Positions 26,327 to 36,421 of a stretch of 64,000 bases of DNA are shown here, piece after piece. Position numbers and translations under genes: made by a program. The stretch is from Leptospira selangorensis. Its GTDB lineage: Bacteria > Spirochaetota > Leptospiria > Leptospirales > Leptospiraceae. Below the pieces are notes generated by a model, which saw nothing but the letters and a program-made list of their open reading frames with translations, did no database searches and had not been told where the DNA came from. The stretch spans positions 1 through 64,000 of the forward strand of contig NZ_RQES01000027.1 of NCBI RefSeq assembly GCF_004769405.1. Reading direction: 5' to 3'. Every line of letters starts with the position of its first letter. Position 1 is the first letter of the stretch.

Positions 26327-26878
26327 ATGGATGTTCTAACCCAACCTGTGTTGGTGCTGAACGCGACCTATGTCCCGGTTGCGATCCGAACCGTTAAAGA
26401 CGCCGTAATCCTTCTAATTCTCAGAAAAGCAGAACTCATTCGAGACGAAAAAGGCCTATTTATCAGGTCTGAAAAACTTAAATTCACAACTCCTAGGATC
26501 ATCCTACTTACAGACTATTATAAGGTCCCTAAACGTAAGCATAAACTCTCTAGAGAAAATATATTCTTGAGGGATGATCACGAATGTGTGTATTGCAAAC
26601 GTAAACTGCCTTCTTCCAAACTTACCTTAGATCATGTAATCCCTAAAAGTCGTTGGGAAGAGATCCCTCGGGAAAAAAAACCAAAGGACTATCATACCTG
26701 GGAAAATCTGGTCACTGCCTGCAGGGACTGCAATAGCAAAAAAGGAAACAAACTTCTGCAAGAACTCAAGTGGGAAGTACCTGAAAATCGGTCGACAAAC
26801 AAGAGACGTTTTCCACAATTTTCAGTATCCACCCAATTGGTCGAAAAATTCGGCTGGGCGGACTATATACGCAGCTAA
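26327..26878 (+). CDS. HNH endonuclease family protein
   Basis: The protein has 183 residues. The HNH core runs from about residue 85 to 145: CVYCKRKL (first Cys-x2-Cys), LTLDHVIPKS (catalytic D-H), WENLVTACRDCNSKKGNK (the asparagine and second Cys-x2-Cys). The N-terminal part (VLVLNATYVPVAIRTVKDAV) is typical of the widespread stand-alone HNH proteins of unknown role. It is probably chromosomal housekeeping rather than mobile, because no transfer signs surround it. Confidence 0.9.
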   Translation: MDVLTQPVLVLNATYVPVAIRTVKDAVILLILRKAELIRDEKGLFIRSEKLKFTTPRIILLTDYYKVPKRKHKLSRENIFLRDDHECVYCKRKLPSSKLTLDHVIPKSRWEEIPREKKPKDYHTWENLVTACRDCNSKKGNKLLQELKWEVPENRSTNKRRFPQFSVSTQLVEKFGWADYIRS

Positions 26879-27394
26879 ATGAATCTTTTTTTATCCAGAA
26901 GAATGAGCAGATTCTTCTCTACCTTACTATTCATCTTTTCCTTATTCTCTTGTTATAATTATTCCACGAATCGGATTGTAACCACTCCACCTACCTTGGT
27001 AGGAATTACTTTGATCGGTACCGGAGTATATGAACTCAGACTGAGAGCCGGAAATCCGGAAGCATTTTTTAGCGGTTATACTTTATATACTGGAAGTACT
27101 TCGGACGCATCTAGGAACCCTGCCGATTTTTCTTCCGGAAAAGCATGCCAACTTCCTTTGAACTTACTTCCAAACCAACCAAAAGAATATTCTATAGAAG
27201 TAAATCCGACTGCAGGTCCACTTGCAGTTCCCGGAGCAGGAGAAAATACAAACAGAGTATGTAAGATTGTGGCTACTTTAAATTCGGGAGATTACTTAAC
27301 TCTTAGATCCTCTGTGATCTCTTTGGATTTAAATAGTGGAACAAAAGATATTTATGTATTCTCCATGCCTTCGAATACATTACAAGTTCCTTAA
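26879..27394 (+). CDS. Putative lipoprotein of unknown function
   Basis: The protein has 171 residues starting one base after the HNH stop. An in-frame ATG at 26903 is equally good as a signal-peptide start. The hydrophobic stretch FFSTLLFIFSLFSC gives a lipobox-type cysteine near residue 25. The mature part has a fibronectin- or Ig-like feel (VGITLIGTGVYELRLRAGNPE, GYTLYTGSTSD) but no recognised domain. The end overlaps the convergent J-domain gene by a few bases. Confidence 0.65.
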   Translation: MNLFLSRRMSRFFSTLLFIFSLFSCYNYSTNRIVTTPPTLVGITLIGTGVYELRLRAGNPEAFFSGYTLYTGSTSDASRNPADFSSGKACQLPLNLLPNQPKEYSIEVNPTAGPLAVPGAGENTNRVCKIVATLNSGDYLTLRSSVISLDLNSGTKDIYVFSMPSNTLQVP

Positions 27395-27873
27395 TCTTTA
27401 AACCAGACGTTTATCTTTTTAAGAGTAGTTTCGGTATCTTCTTTCCAGATACTTTTGGGAAACTTTTCCAAGAACCCTTCTAATTCATTTTTAGCCGTTT
27501 CTAATTCCTCTCTTAAACGTAGAAGCGCAGGATTGTCTTCCTTTTTGAGATATACCGGATTTCCATCGGTGAACTGAAAATATTTTTCGATCGCTTGCGC
27601 GGCTTTTTGTTTGGCTAGTTTATAAAACTGAAATCCTTCCGGATCTTCTTTAGAATTTTCTAAAATTACAAAAGGGTCATTTTGTAGGGAAGAAAGTAAA
27701 ACATCCCTCAGTTGGACCAATTCCTTGAATAAAATATCCGTTTCGTATTCGCCTGAATCCGGATGATATTTACGAGAGAGTTCCCGGAATCTGCTCCGGA
27801 CTAGATTTGCGTCGAATTTTTTGGGGAGTCCGTAAAAGTCCAGGGCACGGCTTAGCAGGTCCCCGTCTTCCAA
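27391..27873 (-). CDS. J-domain (DnaJ-like) protein
   Basis: The protein has 160 residues. The N-terminal 60 residues form a J domain with the HPD tripeptide (RKYHPDSG), which stimulates Hsp70 ATPase. The rest is helical without the G/F or zinc regions of DnaJ, so it is a specialised co-chaperone. It starts at a TTG with AGGAAA upstream and overlaps the end of the preceding coiled-coil gene by 22 bases, so the three genes fliS, coiled-coil and J-domain are one unit. A role in flagellar protein handling is inferred from that context. Confidence 0.75.
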   Translation of the reverse strand: MEDGDLLSRALDFYGLPKKFDANLVRSRFRELSRKYHPDSGEYETDILFKELVQLRDVLLSSLQNDPFVILENSKEDPEGFQFYKLAKQKAAQAIEKYFQFTDGNPVYLKKEDNPALLRLREELETAKNELEGFLEKFPKSIWKEDTETTLKKINVWFKD

Positions 27874-28286
27874 CCTAATTTCCTATGAGCTAGGAATTTT
27901 TTGAGTTGGATCTTGGATTGAACCAAGTTTAACTCTTTGCGATATTCCTGCAAAATGATCTCCATCTTTTCCCCTACTTGGGAATTCAAATCCCTGGACT
28001 CCTCCAATTTTTGGAAGATTGTATCAGAGAGTCGAATAATTTCTAAGGTTTGCGGAGAAGATTCTTCTAATTGTTCTATCTTGCGGTCCAGTCGTTTCAT
28101 CTTTTCGACAAGGTCCGAATTTTGGATTTCCAATTTGGCAGTGCCTTCTCCGTCTCCGAAACCAAGAATTTCTAATTGGCGTTTTTGAAGTTGGATCAGT
28201 TTATCCAAAAAGGAAATTTTTTCCTCATAATAGGAGGAAAGTTTTTCTTCCATAGAATTTAGACTTTTAGAAACCCTTCCCGCCAT
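27852..28286 (-). CDS. Coiled-coil protein, possible FlgN/FliT-type flagellar chaperone
   Basis: The protein has 144 residues, mostly heptad-like coiled coil (KISFLDKLIQLQKRQLEIL, MKRLDRKIEQLEES, YRKELNLVQSKIQLKKFL). It lies six bases after fliS and overlaps the J-domain gene. Size, helix content and position fit a flagellar export chaperone of the FlgN or FliT type, but I see no diagnostic motif. It has an ATG start at 28286, with AAGG about 10 bases upstream. Confidence 0.55.
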   Translation of the reverse strand: MAGRVSKSLNSMEEKLSSYYEEKISFLDKLIQLQKRQLEILGFGDGEGTAKLEIQNSDLVEKMKRLDRKIEQLEESSPQTLEIIRLSDTIFQKLEESRDLNSQVGEKMEIILQEYRKELNLVQSKIQLKKFLAHRKLGWKTGTC

Positions 28287-28292
28287 TGAATT

Positions 28293-28745
28293 TTAACCTT
28301 GGAGGGAAAGTCCAGTTCCTCTAGAACCGGCGGAAGGCATAGGGACCACGGAAGAAGTTTTTTCCTTCTTCTCAATTTCTTCCCAAGCAAGTTTTAGGTC
28401 TTCCAGATATTTGATGATTTCGGAAAGGATCTCGCTGTCCTTCTTCATATTGGCTTCTAATAAGCGCTTTTTAATATAAACGTAAATGCCAAGAAGGTTG
28501 TTTGCAACCTCTCCCCCGTTTTCCATATTGAGGGCAAGCATTAGCTCAGTCACTATCTCTTGGGCTTTTAGGATATTATTATTCACCACGTCGTACTTGC
28601 GGGGTGTATTATTCTCGATGGCAACGTTCAGGAAGCGAATTGCTCCTTCATATAACATCACGATAAGCCGGCCCTGACTCACAGTAGAAATTTCATTGGA
28701 TTTATACTGTTCGACGGACGCCGTCGATTTTCTAGCAAGTGACAT
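28293..28745 (-). CDS. fliS: Flagellin-specific chaperone FliS
   Basis: FliS binds the C-terminus of flagellin in the cytoplasm and keeps it unpolymerised until export. The 150-residue chain shows the FliS signature: QYKSNEISTVSQGRLIVMLYEGAIRFL and later NLLGIYVYIKKRLLEAN. A strong CAGGAGAG site precedes the ATG. In spirochaetes the flagella are periplasmic. It heads a three-gene minus-strand operon and is divergent from purN. Confidence 0.9.
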   Translation of the reverse strand: MSLARKSTASVEQYKSNEISTVSQGRLIVMLYEGAIRFLNVAIENNTPRKYDVVNNNILKAQEIVTELMLALNMENGGEVANNLLGIYVYIKKRLLEANMKKDSEILSEIIKYLEDLKLAWEEIEKKEKTSSVVPMPSAGSRGTGLSLQG

Positions 28746-28819
28746 GTGTCTCTCCTGAAATACTTTTCGACAAAATTCCGGACCGCCTTAACGTGGACTG
28801 GTAATTCTTAGCGTATCGG

Positions 28820-29458
28820 ATGCGAAAATTCTTGGCAAGCCTGATTCCCAAACCCAGAAAAAAGCTTGTCTTTTTGGCCTCCGGGCGGGGGAGCAACCTA
28901 GAAGCTGTCCTTCAGGTAATCCAAAAGGGAAAAATCCCCGGAAATCCGGCTTTTTTAGTCACTGATAACCCTGAGGCCCCTTCTATCCAGATCGCTGCCC
29001 GCCATAATGTCCCGGCCAAAATTTTAGACTTCAAATCTTATTCCAAAAAAGAAGAATACCATCTGGACCTTCTCCGCACCCTGGAAGAGATCTCTCCGGA
29101 TCTGATCGTGGCCTGCGGGTATATGAGAATCCTTAAGCCGGAAATCATCCGAGCCTTTCGTAATAGGATTATCAATATACATCCTTCTCTGCTTCCTTCC
29201 TTTACCGGTTTGCATGCTCAAAAACAGGCATTCGATTATGGAGTGAAGTTCGCGGGTTGCACCGCTCATTTTGTGGACGAGGGTGTGGATTCAGGTCCTA
29301 TCATTTTGCAGGGAGTTGTTAAAATCGAGGAAGGAATGACCGAAAGAGAATTGACTCTTGCCATTCTCAAAGAGGAACATAAAATCCTGCCCCTCGCGGT
29401 TAAACACTTCTGCGAAGATCGGCTCCTCATTAAAGACAGGAAGGTCTCAATCCTCTAG
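28820..29458 (+). CDS. purN: Phosphoribosylglycinamide formyltransferase
   Basis: PurN transfers a formyl group from 10-formyl-THF to GAR in purine synthesis. The 212-residue protein has the catalytic set: Asn-x-His in [11 protein letters not shown], and the Asp in [10 protein letters not shown]. The nucleotide loop [12 protein letters not shown] is near the N-terminus. The ribosome site before the ATG is weak. The purH gene follows one base after the stop. Confidence 0.92.
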   Translation: MRKFLASLIPKPRKKLVFLASGRGSNLEAVLQVIQKGKIPGNPAFLVTDNPEAPSIQIAARHNVPAKILDFKSYSKKEEYHLDLLRTLEEISPDLIVACGYMRILKPEIIRAFRNRIINIHPSLLPSFTGLHAQKQAFDYGVKFAGCTAHFVDEGVDSGPIILQGVVKIEEGMTERELTLAILKEEHKILPLAVKHFCEDRLLIKDRKVSIL

Positions 29459-29459
29459 C

Positions 29460-31001
<1,542 letters not shown>

Positions 31002-31002
31002 C

Positions 31003-31635
31003 ATGGAATTCTTTCTCTACCTGATCTATTTAGTTATCACGTTAGTAATTGTTTCCTTAGGAGACTATTATTTCGGACTTATCTACCTGAGCGGGAAAGA
31101 TACTTTCGAAAAACAGGAACTTACTGATTGGGCGAGAATTATTCCTTCTAAGATCGTTTCCATTTTTGAATCTGCGGGAAGTCTTCAATATGGACTTCTT
31201 GCATTCGGACTTTCCGCTTTCTTCGCATATGTCTGGACTCTTACTGGAGGGCTTATCGGCTCTCCTCATTATACGGATTCTTTTGGAAATTATTTCTTTC
31301 TGTCCTTTTTAATGCCTGTATTAGTCCTCGCATTCTACTCTTTTATTTCTTCCGAAGTTTTAAGAGCTGCCAGGATTTCTAGAAACAGCGGATCCTTTCT
31401 AGCAAGACTACTGAACCAAGAGATCCCCCTACTTTCCGGGATATTTATCTCAGTGATCGCCTCCAATCTGGCGGTTTACGGCCTCTATCATGAGATTTCC
31501 TTTTTATTCGTTCTTCCGAATGTACTGATCTTACTGGTCCTTCTTATCTTAAGATGGAACGGAAAGGTGAAATTCGGCGGAATTCGTGTAGATAGAGAGG
31601 AAGAAGATATAGAGGATTTGGGGGAAGATTCCTAA
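31003..31635 (+). CDS. Hypothetical integral membrane protein
   Basis: The protein has 210 residues with about five hydrophobic segments (near residues 2-25, 62-85, 98-115, 142-165 and 168-187) and an acidic C-terminus (REEEDIEDLGEDS). I do not recognise a family. It starts one base after purH and is followed by a secreted protein gene, so it is probably co-transcribed with the purine genes. The function is unknown. Confidence 0.7.
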   Translation: MEFFLYLIYLVITLVIVSLGDYYFGLIYLSGKDTFEKQELTDWARIIPSKIVSIFESAGSLQYGLLAFGLSAFFAYVWTLTGGLIGSPHYTDSFGNYFFLSFLMPVLVLAFYSFISSEVLRAARISRNSGSFLARLLNQEIPLLSGIFISVIASNLAVYGLYHEISFLFVLPNVLILLVLLILRWNGKVKFGGIRVDREEEDIEDLGEDS

Positions 31636-31667
31636 TTCTTGTTTGGTTTTCTGCCGATAGTTAAAGA

Positions 31668-32378
31668 ATGAAAGGGCAATCCATCTACCTGTTCTTATTC
31701 TCCTTACTCCTGCCTTGGAGTTCAGTATTCTCACAATTTCCGGGAGATAATTCCAGAAATAACGGCTCCAAGCCGACCTTAGACGGATTTGCAGAAGTCT
31801 CCTGGGAAGCATCTTATGGGCAAGTCAGAGACAAGTTTTTATCCTTAGCAGCCAATCCTCAAAGTGACGAAAAAATAGAAGTAGTTCATGAAGATAAGGA
31901 GAAGTCCCTACTTGTAAGAAGAAATGGGATCTTCTATCTATACCGTTTTTATTCCACTCCTAAATTGGTGCTTGATTCCCGTCCAAAAGACAAGAACCAA
32001 CCTCGCCCTGAAAAAGAAACTTCTCCCGACGAAGACGAACATCTGGAACCAGGTAAATTATTCTCTGTTGGAGTTTCTTTCCGTTATCTTCCAGGCAAAG
32101 AGGTTCAGTCCAAGCTGGAGAATAAATACGGAAAACCCAAAAAAGAGACCTTCGATGATAAAAAAATCGGTGGGGCTGTAATTTGGGAATTAACCGACGA
32201 AAGACAGGCACCTCCCGCAGGTGGATTTATTGTCCAGTGGAAGGAAGCTTATAAAAAACAACCTTTTACCAGAAGAGTGGATTATTTCAGCTCCAAGGTA
32301 AAGGCACAGATCGAAAAAGAATACAAAGAGTTCTTCTCTGCGGAAGAAATCAAAACTTTAAGAGATCTGATCCCGTAA
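31668..32378 (+). CDS. Hypothetical secreted protein
   Basis: The protein has 236 residues with an N-terminal signal peptide (about 1-23, ending in VFSQ). The mature part contains FAEVSWEASYGQVRDKFLSLA and EVQSKLENKYGKPKKETFDDKKIGG. These are reminiscent of periplasmic proteins that gauge short repeats, but match no family I can name. It lies 32 bases after a membrane protein gene and 70 bases before the transaldolase gene on the same strand. Confidence 0.68.
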   Translation: MKGQSIYLFLFSLLLPWSSVFSQFPGDNSRNNGSKPTLDGFAEVSWEASYGQVRDKFLSLAANPQSDEKIEVVHEDKEKSLLVRRNGIFYLYRFYSTPKLVLDSRPKDKNQPRPEKETSPDEDEHLEPGKLFSVGVSFRYLPGKEVQSKLENKYGKPKKETFDDKKIGGAVIWELTDERQAPPAGGFIVQWKEAYKKQPFTRRVDYFSSKVKAQIEKEYKEFFSAEEIKTLRDLIP

Positions 32379-32448
32379 GAAATCCTTGACCGAAGGCACC
32401 TAAGGCCGCCACTATCCAGAGAGATTCAAAATCTTTCGGAGCATTTAC

Positions 32449-33093
32449 GTGGAATTATATTTAGATACAGCCAATGTGGACGAGATCAAAGAGATCGCGT
32501 CCTACGGTCTTTTGGACGGAGTTACTACAAACCCATCACTGATCGCTAAGTCAGGTCGTAGCTTTAAAGAAGTGATCAAAGAGATCTGTGCGATCGTACC
32601 TGGTCCTGTAAGTGCGGAAGTACTCGCAACCAAACATGAGGACATGTTAAAAGAAGCAGACGAATTAGTAAAGATCGCTCCAAACGTGGTCATCAAAGTT
32701 CCTTTAATTCCGGAAGGATTAAAAACTGTAGTAAAACTGACTGAGAAAGGAATTCCTACAAACGTAACTCTTTGTTTTTCCGCACCTCAAGCACTTCTCG
32801 CAGCAAAAGCGGGAGCAACTTATATTTCTCCATTTATCGGTCGCGTAGACGATACATCTTGGGATGGAATGGAACTTATCTCCGAGATCAGAGAGATTTA
32901 TGATAACTACGGTTACGAAACTAAAATTTTAGCTGCTTCCATTAGAGGACCAATCCATTTGAAAGAGTCCGCTCTTCGTGGAGCTGATTGCGCGACTATG
33001 CCGATTTCCGCTTATCAGCAGTTATTCAAACATCCGTTAACTGATATCGGTTTGGAAAAATTCTTAGAAGACGCTAAGAAACTGAAGTGGTGA
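32449..33093 (+). CDS. tal: Transaldolase / fructose-6-phosphate aldolase family
   Basis: This 214-residue TIM-barrel protein is of the small transaldolase type, which moves a dihydroxyacetone unit between sugar phosphates. The Schiff-base lysine is Lys83 in VVIKVPL, matching the position in small bacterial transaldolases. Other marks are MELYLDTAN with the N-terminal Asp, [10 protein letters not shown] and the C-terminal [14 protein letters not shown]. The start is GTG with GGAG about 8 bases upstream. Whether it acts as transaldolase or fructose-6-phosphate aldolase cannot be told from the sequence by eye. Confidence 0.9.
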   Translation: MELYLDTANVDEIKEIASYGLLDGVTTNPSLIAKSGRSFKEVIKEICAIVPGPVSAEVLATKHEDMLKEADELVKIAPNVVIKVPLIPEGLKTVVKLTEKGIPTNVTLCFSAPQALLAAKAGATYISPFIGRVDDTSWDGMELISEIREIYDNYGYETKILAASIRGPIHLKESALRGADCATMPISAYQQLFKHPLTDIGLEKFLEDAKKLKW

Positions 33094-33109
33094 TTTGCTG
33101 CGTGATTTC

Positions 33110-34147
33110 TCAGGGAAGTTTTTTCTTCCCTGTAAAATCATTCATCAGAATTTCAGACTGTTCTAATATACAAAGTACACTTTGGTGAGAACCGTCATAA
33201 TATAAATCACAAGAACTTAAAGTATTCATGTCCGCTGCAGAAGCACCGTATGCTTCGGCAAGCTTTTGTATTCTTGGCCACCAGGATTTTTCGAGTCCTA
33301 ATTCGTAATACCCGGCCCTATATCCCGGATATACTTTAGGCCAGATTAGATAGGTTTTGACCCCTTCTTCTTTCGCTAATTTTAAAAATTCTTCAACGAA
33401 ATAAAATTCGTTTTCTCCTAAGGTAAATCCTGAGAGATAAATACTCTTTAATCTAAGTGCATCCTTTGCCAGTTTTTTAGGATTATTACTGACACTTGCA
33501 TATCCGAGTTGTTCCCCGTTCCCCAATTCCAAAATTAAATTTTCATGATTTTGGTCGGCTCTATACTGTTTTAGTTTTCCACCTGTCAGTCTGGACCAAA
33601 AAAGTTTGAATCCAGGTCGGATCTTTCTGATAGAAAAGAAATTTTCTTTAAGGATCTCTAATTTATCGGAATCGGAAAAATGATCCCAATATGTTTGTCT
33701 AAACTCCTCGTCAGCTCCTATCCTTAAGAACGGTTCGTATAAAAGTCCTCTCGAATCGTCTACGAAACCTTCGGGACTAACAACATAAAAGACTGCCTTA
33801 GGTTTAATCCCGGATTGGATAATCTTACGAAACCAATAGAAACCGTAAGCTGGTACCGCTTGTGGGCCGGAAAAATTATAAACGGTCCAATCCTTTTGTA
33901 TATTCTCGGGAAGAGTTTTTATACTATAAGGATAAGCTCTCGAATCTCCGAAGGCCAAGGTTAGATTTTTCTCTTTTAAAGAAGGATCGTTCTTTAATTT
34001 TTCGAAAAGATGATTTCGATGAGTGTAATAGACAGGATTCCCTTCTTGGTAAAAGGATGTTTTGAAAAAATCCAAGAGAAAAATTTTATCCGCAAAGAAC
34101 AGGAAAACGATAAAAATTAAAGGGATATAGATAAATTTCTTTTTCAT
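33110..34147 (-). CDS. DUF1574-type protein, SGNH-hydrolase-like, second MBOAT partner
   Basis: The protein has 345 residues from the ATG at 34147, seven bases after the upstream MBOAT stop, the same spacing as the first pair. One N-terminal hydrophobic anchor (about residues 4-22) is present. LAFGDSRAYP is a canonical GDS nucleophile block, and DGSH between two cysteines near the C-terminus is the DxxH block, with a possible disulfide. LIWPKVYPGYRAGYY parallels a conserved IWVKVARPYFNLY stretch in the first copy. I infer a periplasmic transfer of acyl groups onto a polysaccharide. Alternatively it could be a deacylase. Confidence 0.77.
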   Translation of the reverse strand: MKKKFIYIPLIFIVFLFFADKIFLLDFFKTSFYQEGNPVYYTHRNHLFEKLKNDPSLKEKNLTLAFGDSRAYPYSIKTLPENIQKDWTVYNFSGPQAVPAYGFYWFRKIIQSGIKPKAVFYVVSPEGFVDDSRGLLYEPFLRIGADEEFRQTYWDHFSDSDKLEILKENFFSIRKIRPGFKLFWSRLTGGKLKQYRADQNHENLILELGNGEQLGYASVSNNPKKLAKDALRLKSIYLSGFTLGENEFYFVEEFLKLAKEEGVKTYLIWPKVYPGYRAGYYELGLEKSWWPRIQKLAEAYGASAADMNTLSSCDLYYDGSHQSVLCILEQSEILMNDFTGKKKLP

Positions 34148-34154
34148 GATCTTA

Positions 34155-35564
34155 TTAAAACTGCCCGTAAAAGAAATCCGCATTACCCGTAGGTAAAGCT
34201 AGGAGAACTAGGATCCAAACGATAGGAAGAAGTATCGTTTTCCATCGCAAATCCACTTTAAATCTTTCAGGCCATTCCTCCACACAATGGAAAAATAAAG
34301 CCACAAAGAGTGCAAAAATACAAGGTTCCATATTCGGGAAATTTACTCCAGGGGCCCAAACGAGAATTCTATGTACAGCAGCGACTGCGGAGCTGAAATC
34401 CGGAGTGAAAAATAGGATCCAAGATACTATATATATATGCAGAACGAATAGATAAGTGATCGTTCTCTTTACATACGGTATTTCTGGTATCAATTTTATA
34501 TTCCAATCCTTAAATGCTCTTTCGGCGGAAAGATAAAGCCCGGTCAAAGCTCCCCAGGTCAGATAATTTAAATTAGCCCCATGCCAAAGACCACCTAATC
34601 CGAACGCGACCAAATAATTGAAACAGGTACGCAATGTCCCACTTCTTGAACCACCAAGCGGAATATACAAATAATCTCGGATCCAAAAGGAGAAGGTCAA
34701 ATGCCATCTTCTCCAGAAATCCCCGAAACCGTTAAAGAAAAACGGAGCCTTGAAGTTTTGAGGTAAAGTAAAACCTAAAAGTTTTCCCATTCCTCTTGCA
34801 AGATCGGTAAGTCCGGAAAAATCCAAATAAAGATAGATCGCGAAAAAATAAATCGTACTGAGTAGCGCTTGTCCGGAAAAAGAAGAAGTTTCCGCAAAAA
34901 CCTGAAAAATGGATCCGGACATTAAAGCGGTAACTACGGATTTTTTAAACAGACCGACTACTACCAACCATAACCCATCAACCATATCTTCCTTTTCCAT
35001 TTTAGGAGAATCGAATTGAGTAGAAACGTCGGAATATCTTAGGATAGGCCCTGCAATCATTACCGGAAAAAGAAAAATATAAGAAGCAATCTTTAAAAAA
35101 CCTAGATCCTCTTGTATCAATCCCTTCTTCTTATCCACAAGTAGAGAAATTAACTGAAAAGTATAATAGCTGATAGTAAGCGGAAGTACTACTTCAAAAC
35201 CGGCCCATTCCAGTGATTTGGATAAAATGCCGTCTAGGCTGATCTTATTTTGGAATTCGGGGATTCCTAAAAATATTCCGAGAAGATCCGCGAAAAAATA
35301 GAAATATTTAAAAAAAGCTAAATTAAGAACATTGAATCCTATAGAAACCGGCAAAAACCATTTTTTATTCAAAAAGAATCGAATAAAAAACCAATTGATC
35401 GAAACGACAGCGATCAAATGAAACAGGAATTTCCAAGAAGCGAATGCGTAGAAAAATCCTGAACTTAGGATTAGAAAAAATTTCTTCCATCGATCAGGAA
35501 GATTCCAATACACCAGAAATACTAGGCAGAAAAAAAATAAAAATTCTAAACTGGTAAAATTCAT
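34155..35564 (-). CDS. MBOAT family O-acyltransferase, second copy
   Basis: The protein has 469 residues from the ATG at 35564, preferred over a TTG 9 bases upstream. The MBOAT signatures are YLDFSGLTDLARGMGK, WRRWHLTFSFWIRDYLYIPLGG and the catalytic histidine in GGLWHGANLNYLTW. The family role is transport of an acyl group across the membrane for O-acylation. It overlaps the end of the pseudouridine synthase gene by four bases and precedes a DUF1574 gene by seven. It aligns by eye with the first MBOAT along the full length but clearly diverged. Confidence 0.9.
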   Translation of the reverse strand: MNFTSLEFLFFFCLVFLVYWNLPDRWKKFFLILSSGFFYAFASWKFLFHLIAVVSINWFFIRFFLNKKWFLPVSIGFNVLNLAFFKYFYFFADLLGIFLGIPEFQNKISLDGILSKSLEWAGFEVVLPLTISYYTFQLISLLVDKKKGLIQEDLGFLKIASYIFLFPVMIAGPILRYSDVSTQFDSPKMEKEDMVDGLWLVVVGLFKKSVVTALMSGSIFQVFAETSSFSGQALLSTIYFFAIYLYLDFSGLTDLARGMGKLLGFTLPQNFKAPFFFNGFGDFWRRWHLTFSFWIRDYLYIPLGGSRSGTLRTCFNYLVAFGLGGLWHGANLNYLTWGALTGLYLSAERAFKDWNIKLIPEIPYVKRTITYLFVLHIYIVSWILFFTPDFSSAVAAVHRILVWAPGVNFPNMEPCIFALFVALFFHCVEEWPERFKVDLRWKTILLPIVWILVLLALPTGNADFFYGQF

Positions 35565-36316
35565 GGTCTCCAAACTTTAGGATCCAGTAAGACAAACTTA
35601 CCTTCTCCGATTTTCAATTTTTCCAAAGAAAGTTTTCCGATACGGATTCTTTGTAGGTCGATCACTCTTCCTCCAAGGATTGAGAACATCCTACGGATCT
35701 GACGTTTTCTTCCTTGTTTTAAGATCACTCTAAACTTGGAAGATCCTTCTCCTTTTACTAAGGATGTAACCTTCTCCGCTTTTAAAAATTCTCCCTCGTC
35801 CATAAACCCTTTCGTGAATCTGTCCTTCACTTCCTTGGAATCCAATTCTTCTTCTAAGATTACTTCGTATTCTTTTTCGGAACCTTCGGATGGATGTGTG
35901 ATCTCTTGGACTAAATTCCCTTGGTCGGATAAAAGAAGAAGTCCCCTGGAATCCAGGTCTAGTCTCCCTGCTATAAAAAGTTTTCCGTACTTTTTAGGGA
36001 GTAACTCAAAAACCGTATTAGAATGAAAACGATCGCTATGGGAGCAAAGAAAACCTTTCGGTTTGTTTAAGGCCAAAAATACGGCTTCTGTAGGCGGTTC
36101 TAATTTTTTATTTCCTACCTGAACGGAGTCCAGACCTACTTTGATTTTGGTGCTCAGATTCTTTTCAATCACACCATTGACTCTTACCTTTCCGGAAAGA
36201 ACCAATTCTTCGACCTTTCTGCGCGAACCAAGACCGCAGTCTGAGAGAAACCGATTGATCCGGATCTCTTTTTGGGGTTTTTCCCCTTTTTTCACTTTCG
36301 CGATATTTTCGCTCAA
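35561..36316 (-). CDS. rRNA pseudouridine synthase (RsuA/RluB family)
   Basis: This 251-residue protein has an N-terminal S4 RNA-binding domain (about 17-80: INRFLSDCGLGSRRKVEELVLSG) and a pseudouridine synthase domain with the catalytic aspartate in AGRLDLDSRGLLLL, then KEYEV and GRKRQIRRMF. RsuA/RluB/RluE/RluF cannot be told apart by eye, although the length suits RluB or RsuA types. It heads an operon with MBOAT and DUF1574 genes and is divergent from lipA across about 105 bases. Confidence 0.9.
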   Translation of the reverse strand: MSENIAKVKKGEKPQKEIRINRFLSDCGLGSRRKVEELVLSGKVRVNGVIEKNLSTKIKVGLDSVQVGNKKLEPPTEAVFLALNKPKGFLCSHSDRFHSNTVFELLPKKYGKLFIAGRLDLDSRGLLLLSDQGNLVQEITHPSEGSEKEYEVILEEELDSKEVKDRFTKGFMDEGEFLKAEKVTSLVKGEGSSKFRVILKQGRKRQIRRMFSILGGRVIDLQRIRIGKLSLEKLKIGEGKFVLLDPKVWRP

Positions 36317-36421
36317 ACTTTCCCCAGTCCTATACCGATATCCCTCCAGAATCGAACACCCACCTATTTCCGGCTACCCAAAACACTTGACTCTTTGGAG
36401 ACTCGGGCAGAGGCTTTAAGG

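Noticed and set aside
36272..36421. Fifty-codon upstream extension of lipA
   Set aside because: It overlaps the divergent pseudouridine synthase promoter region. The GTG at 36422 has a proper ribosome site and gives the usual length.
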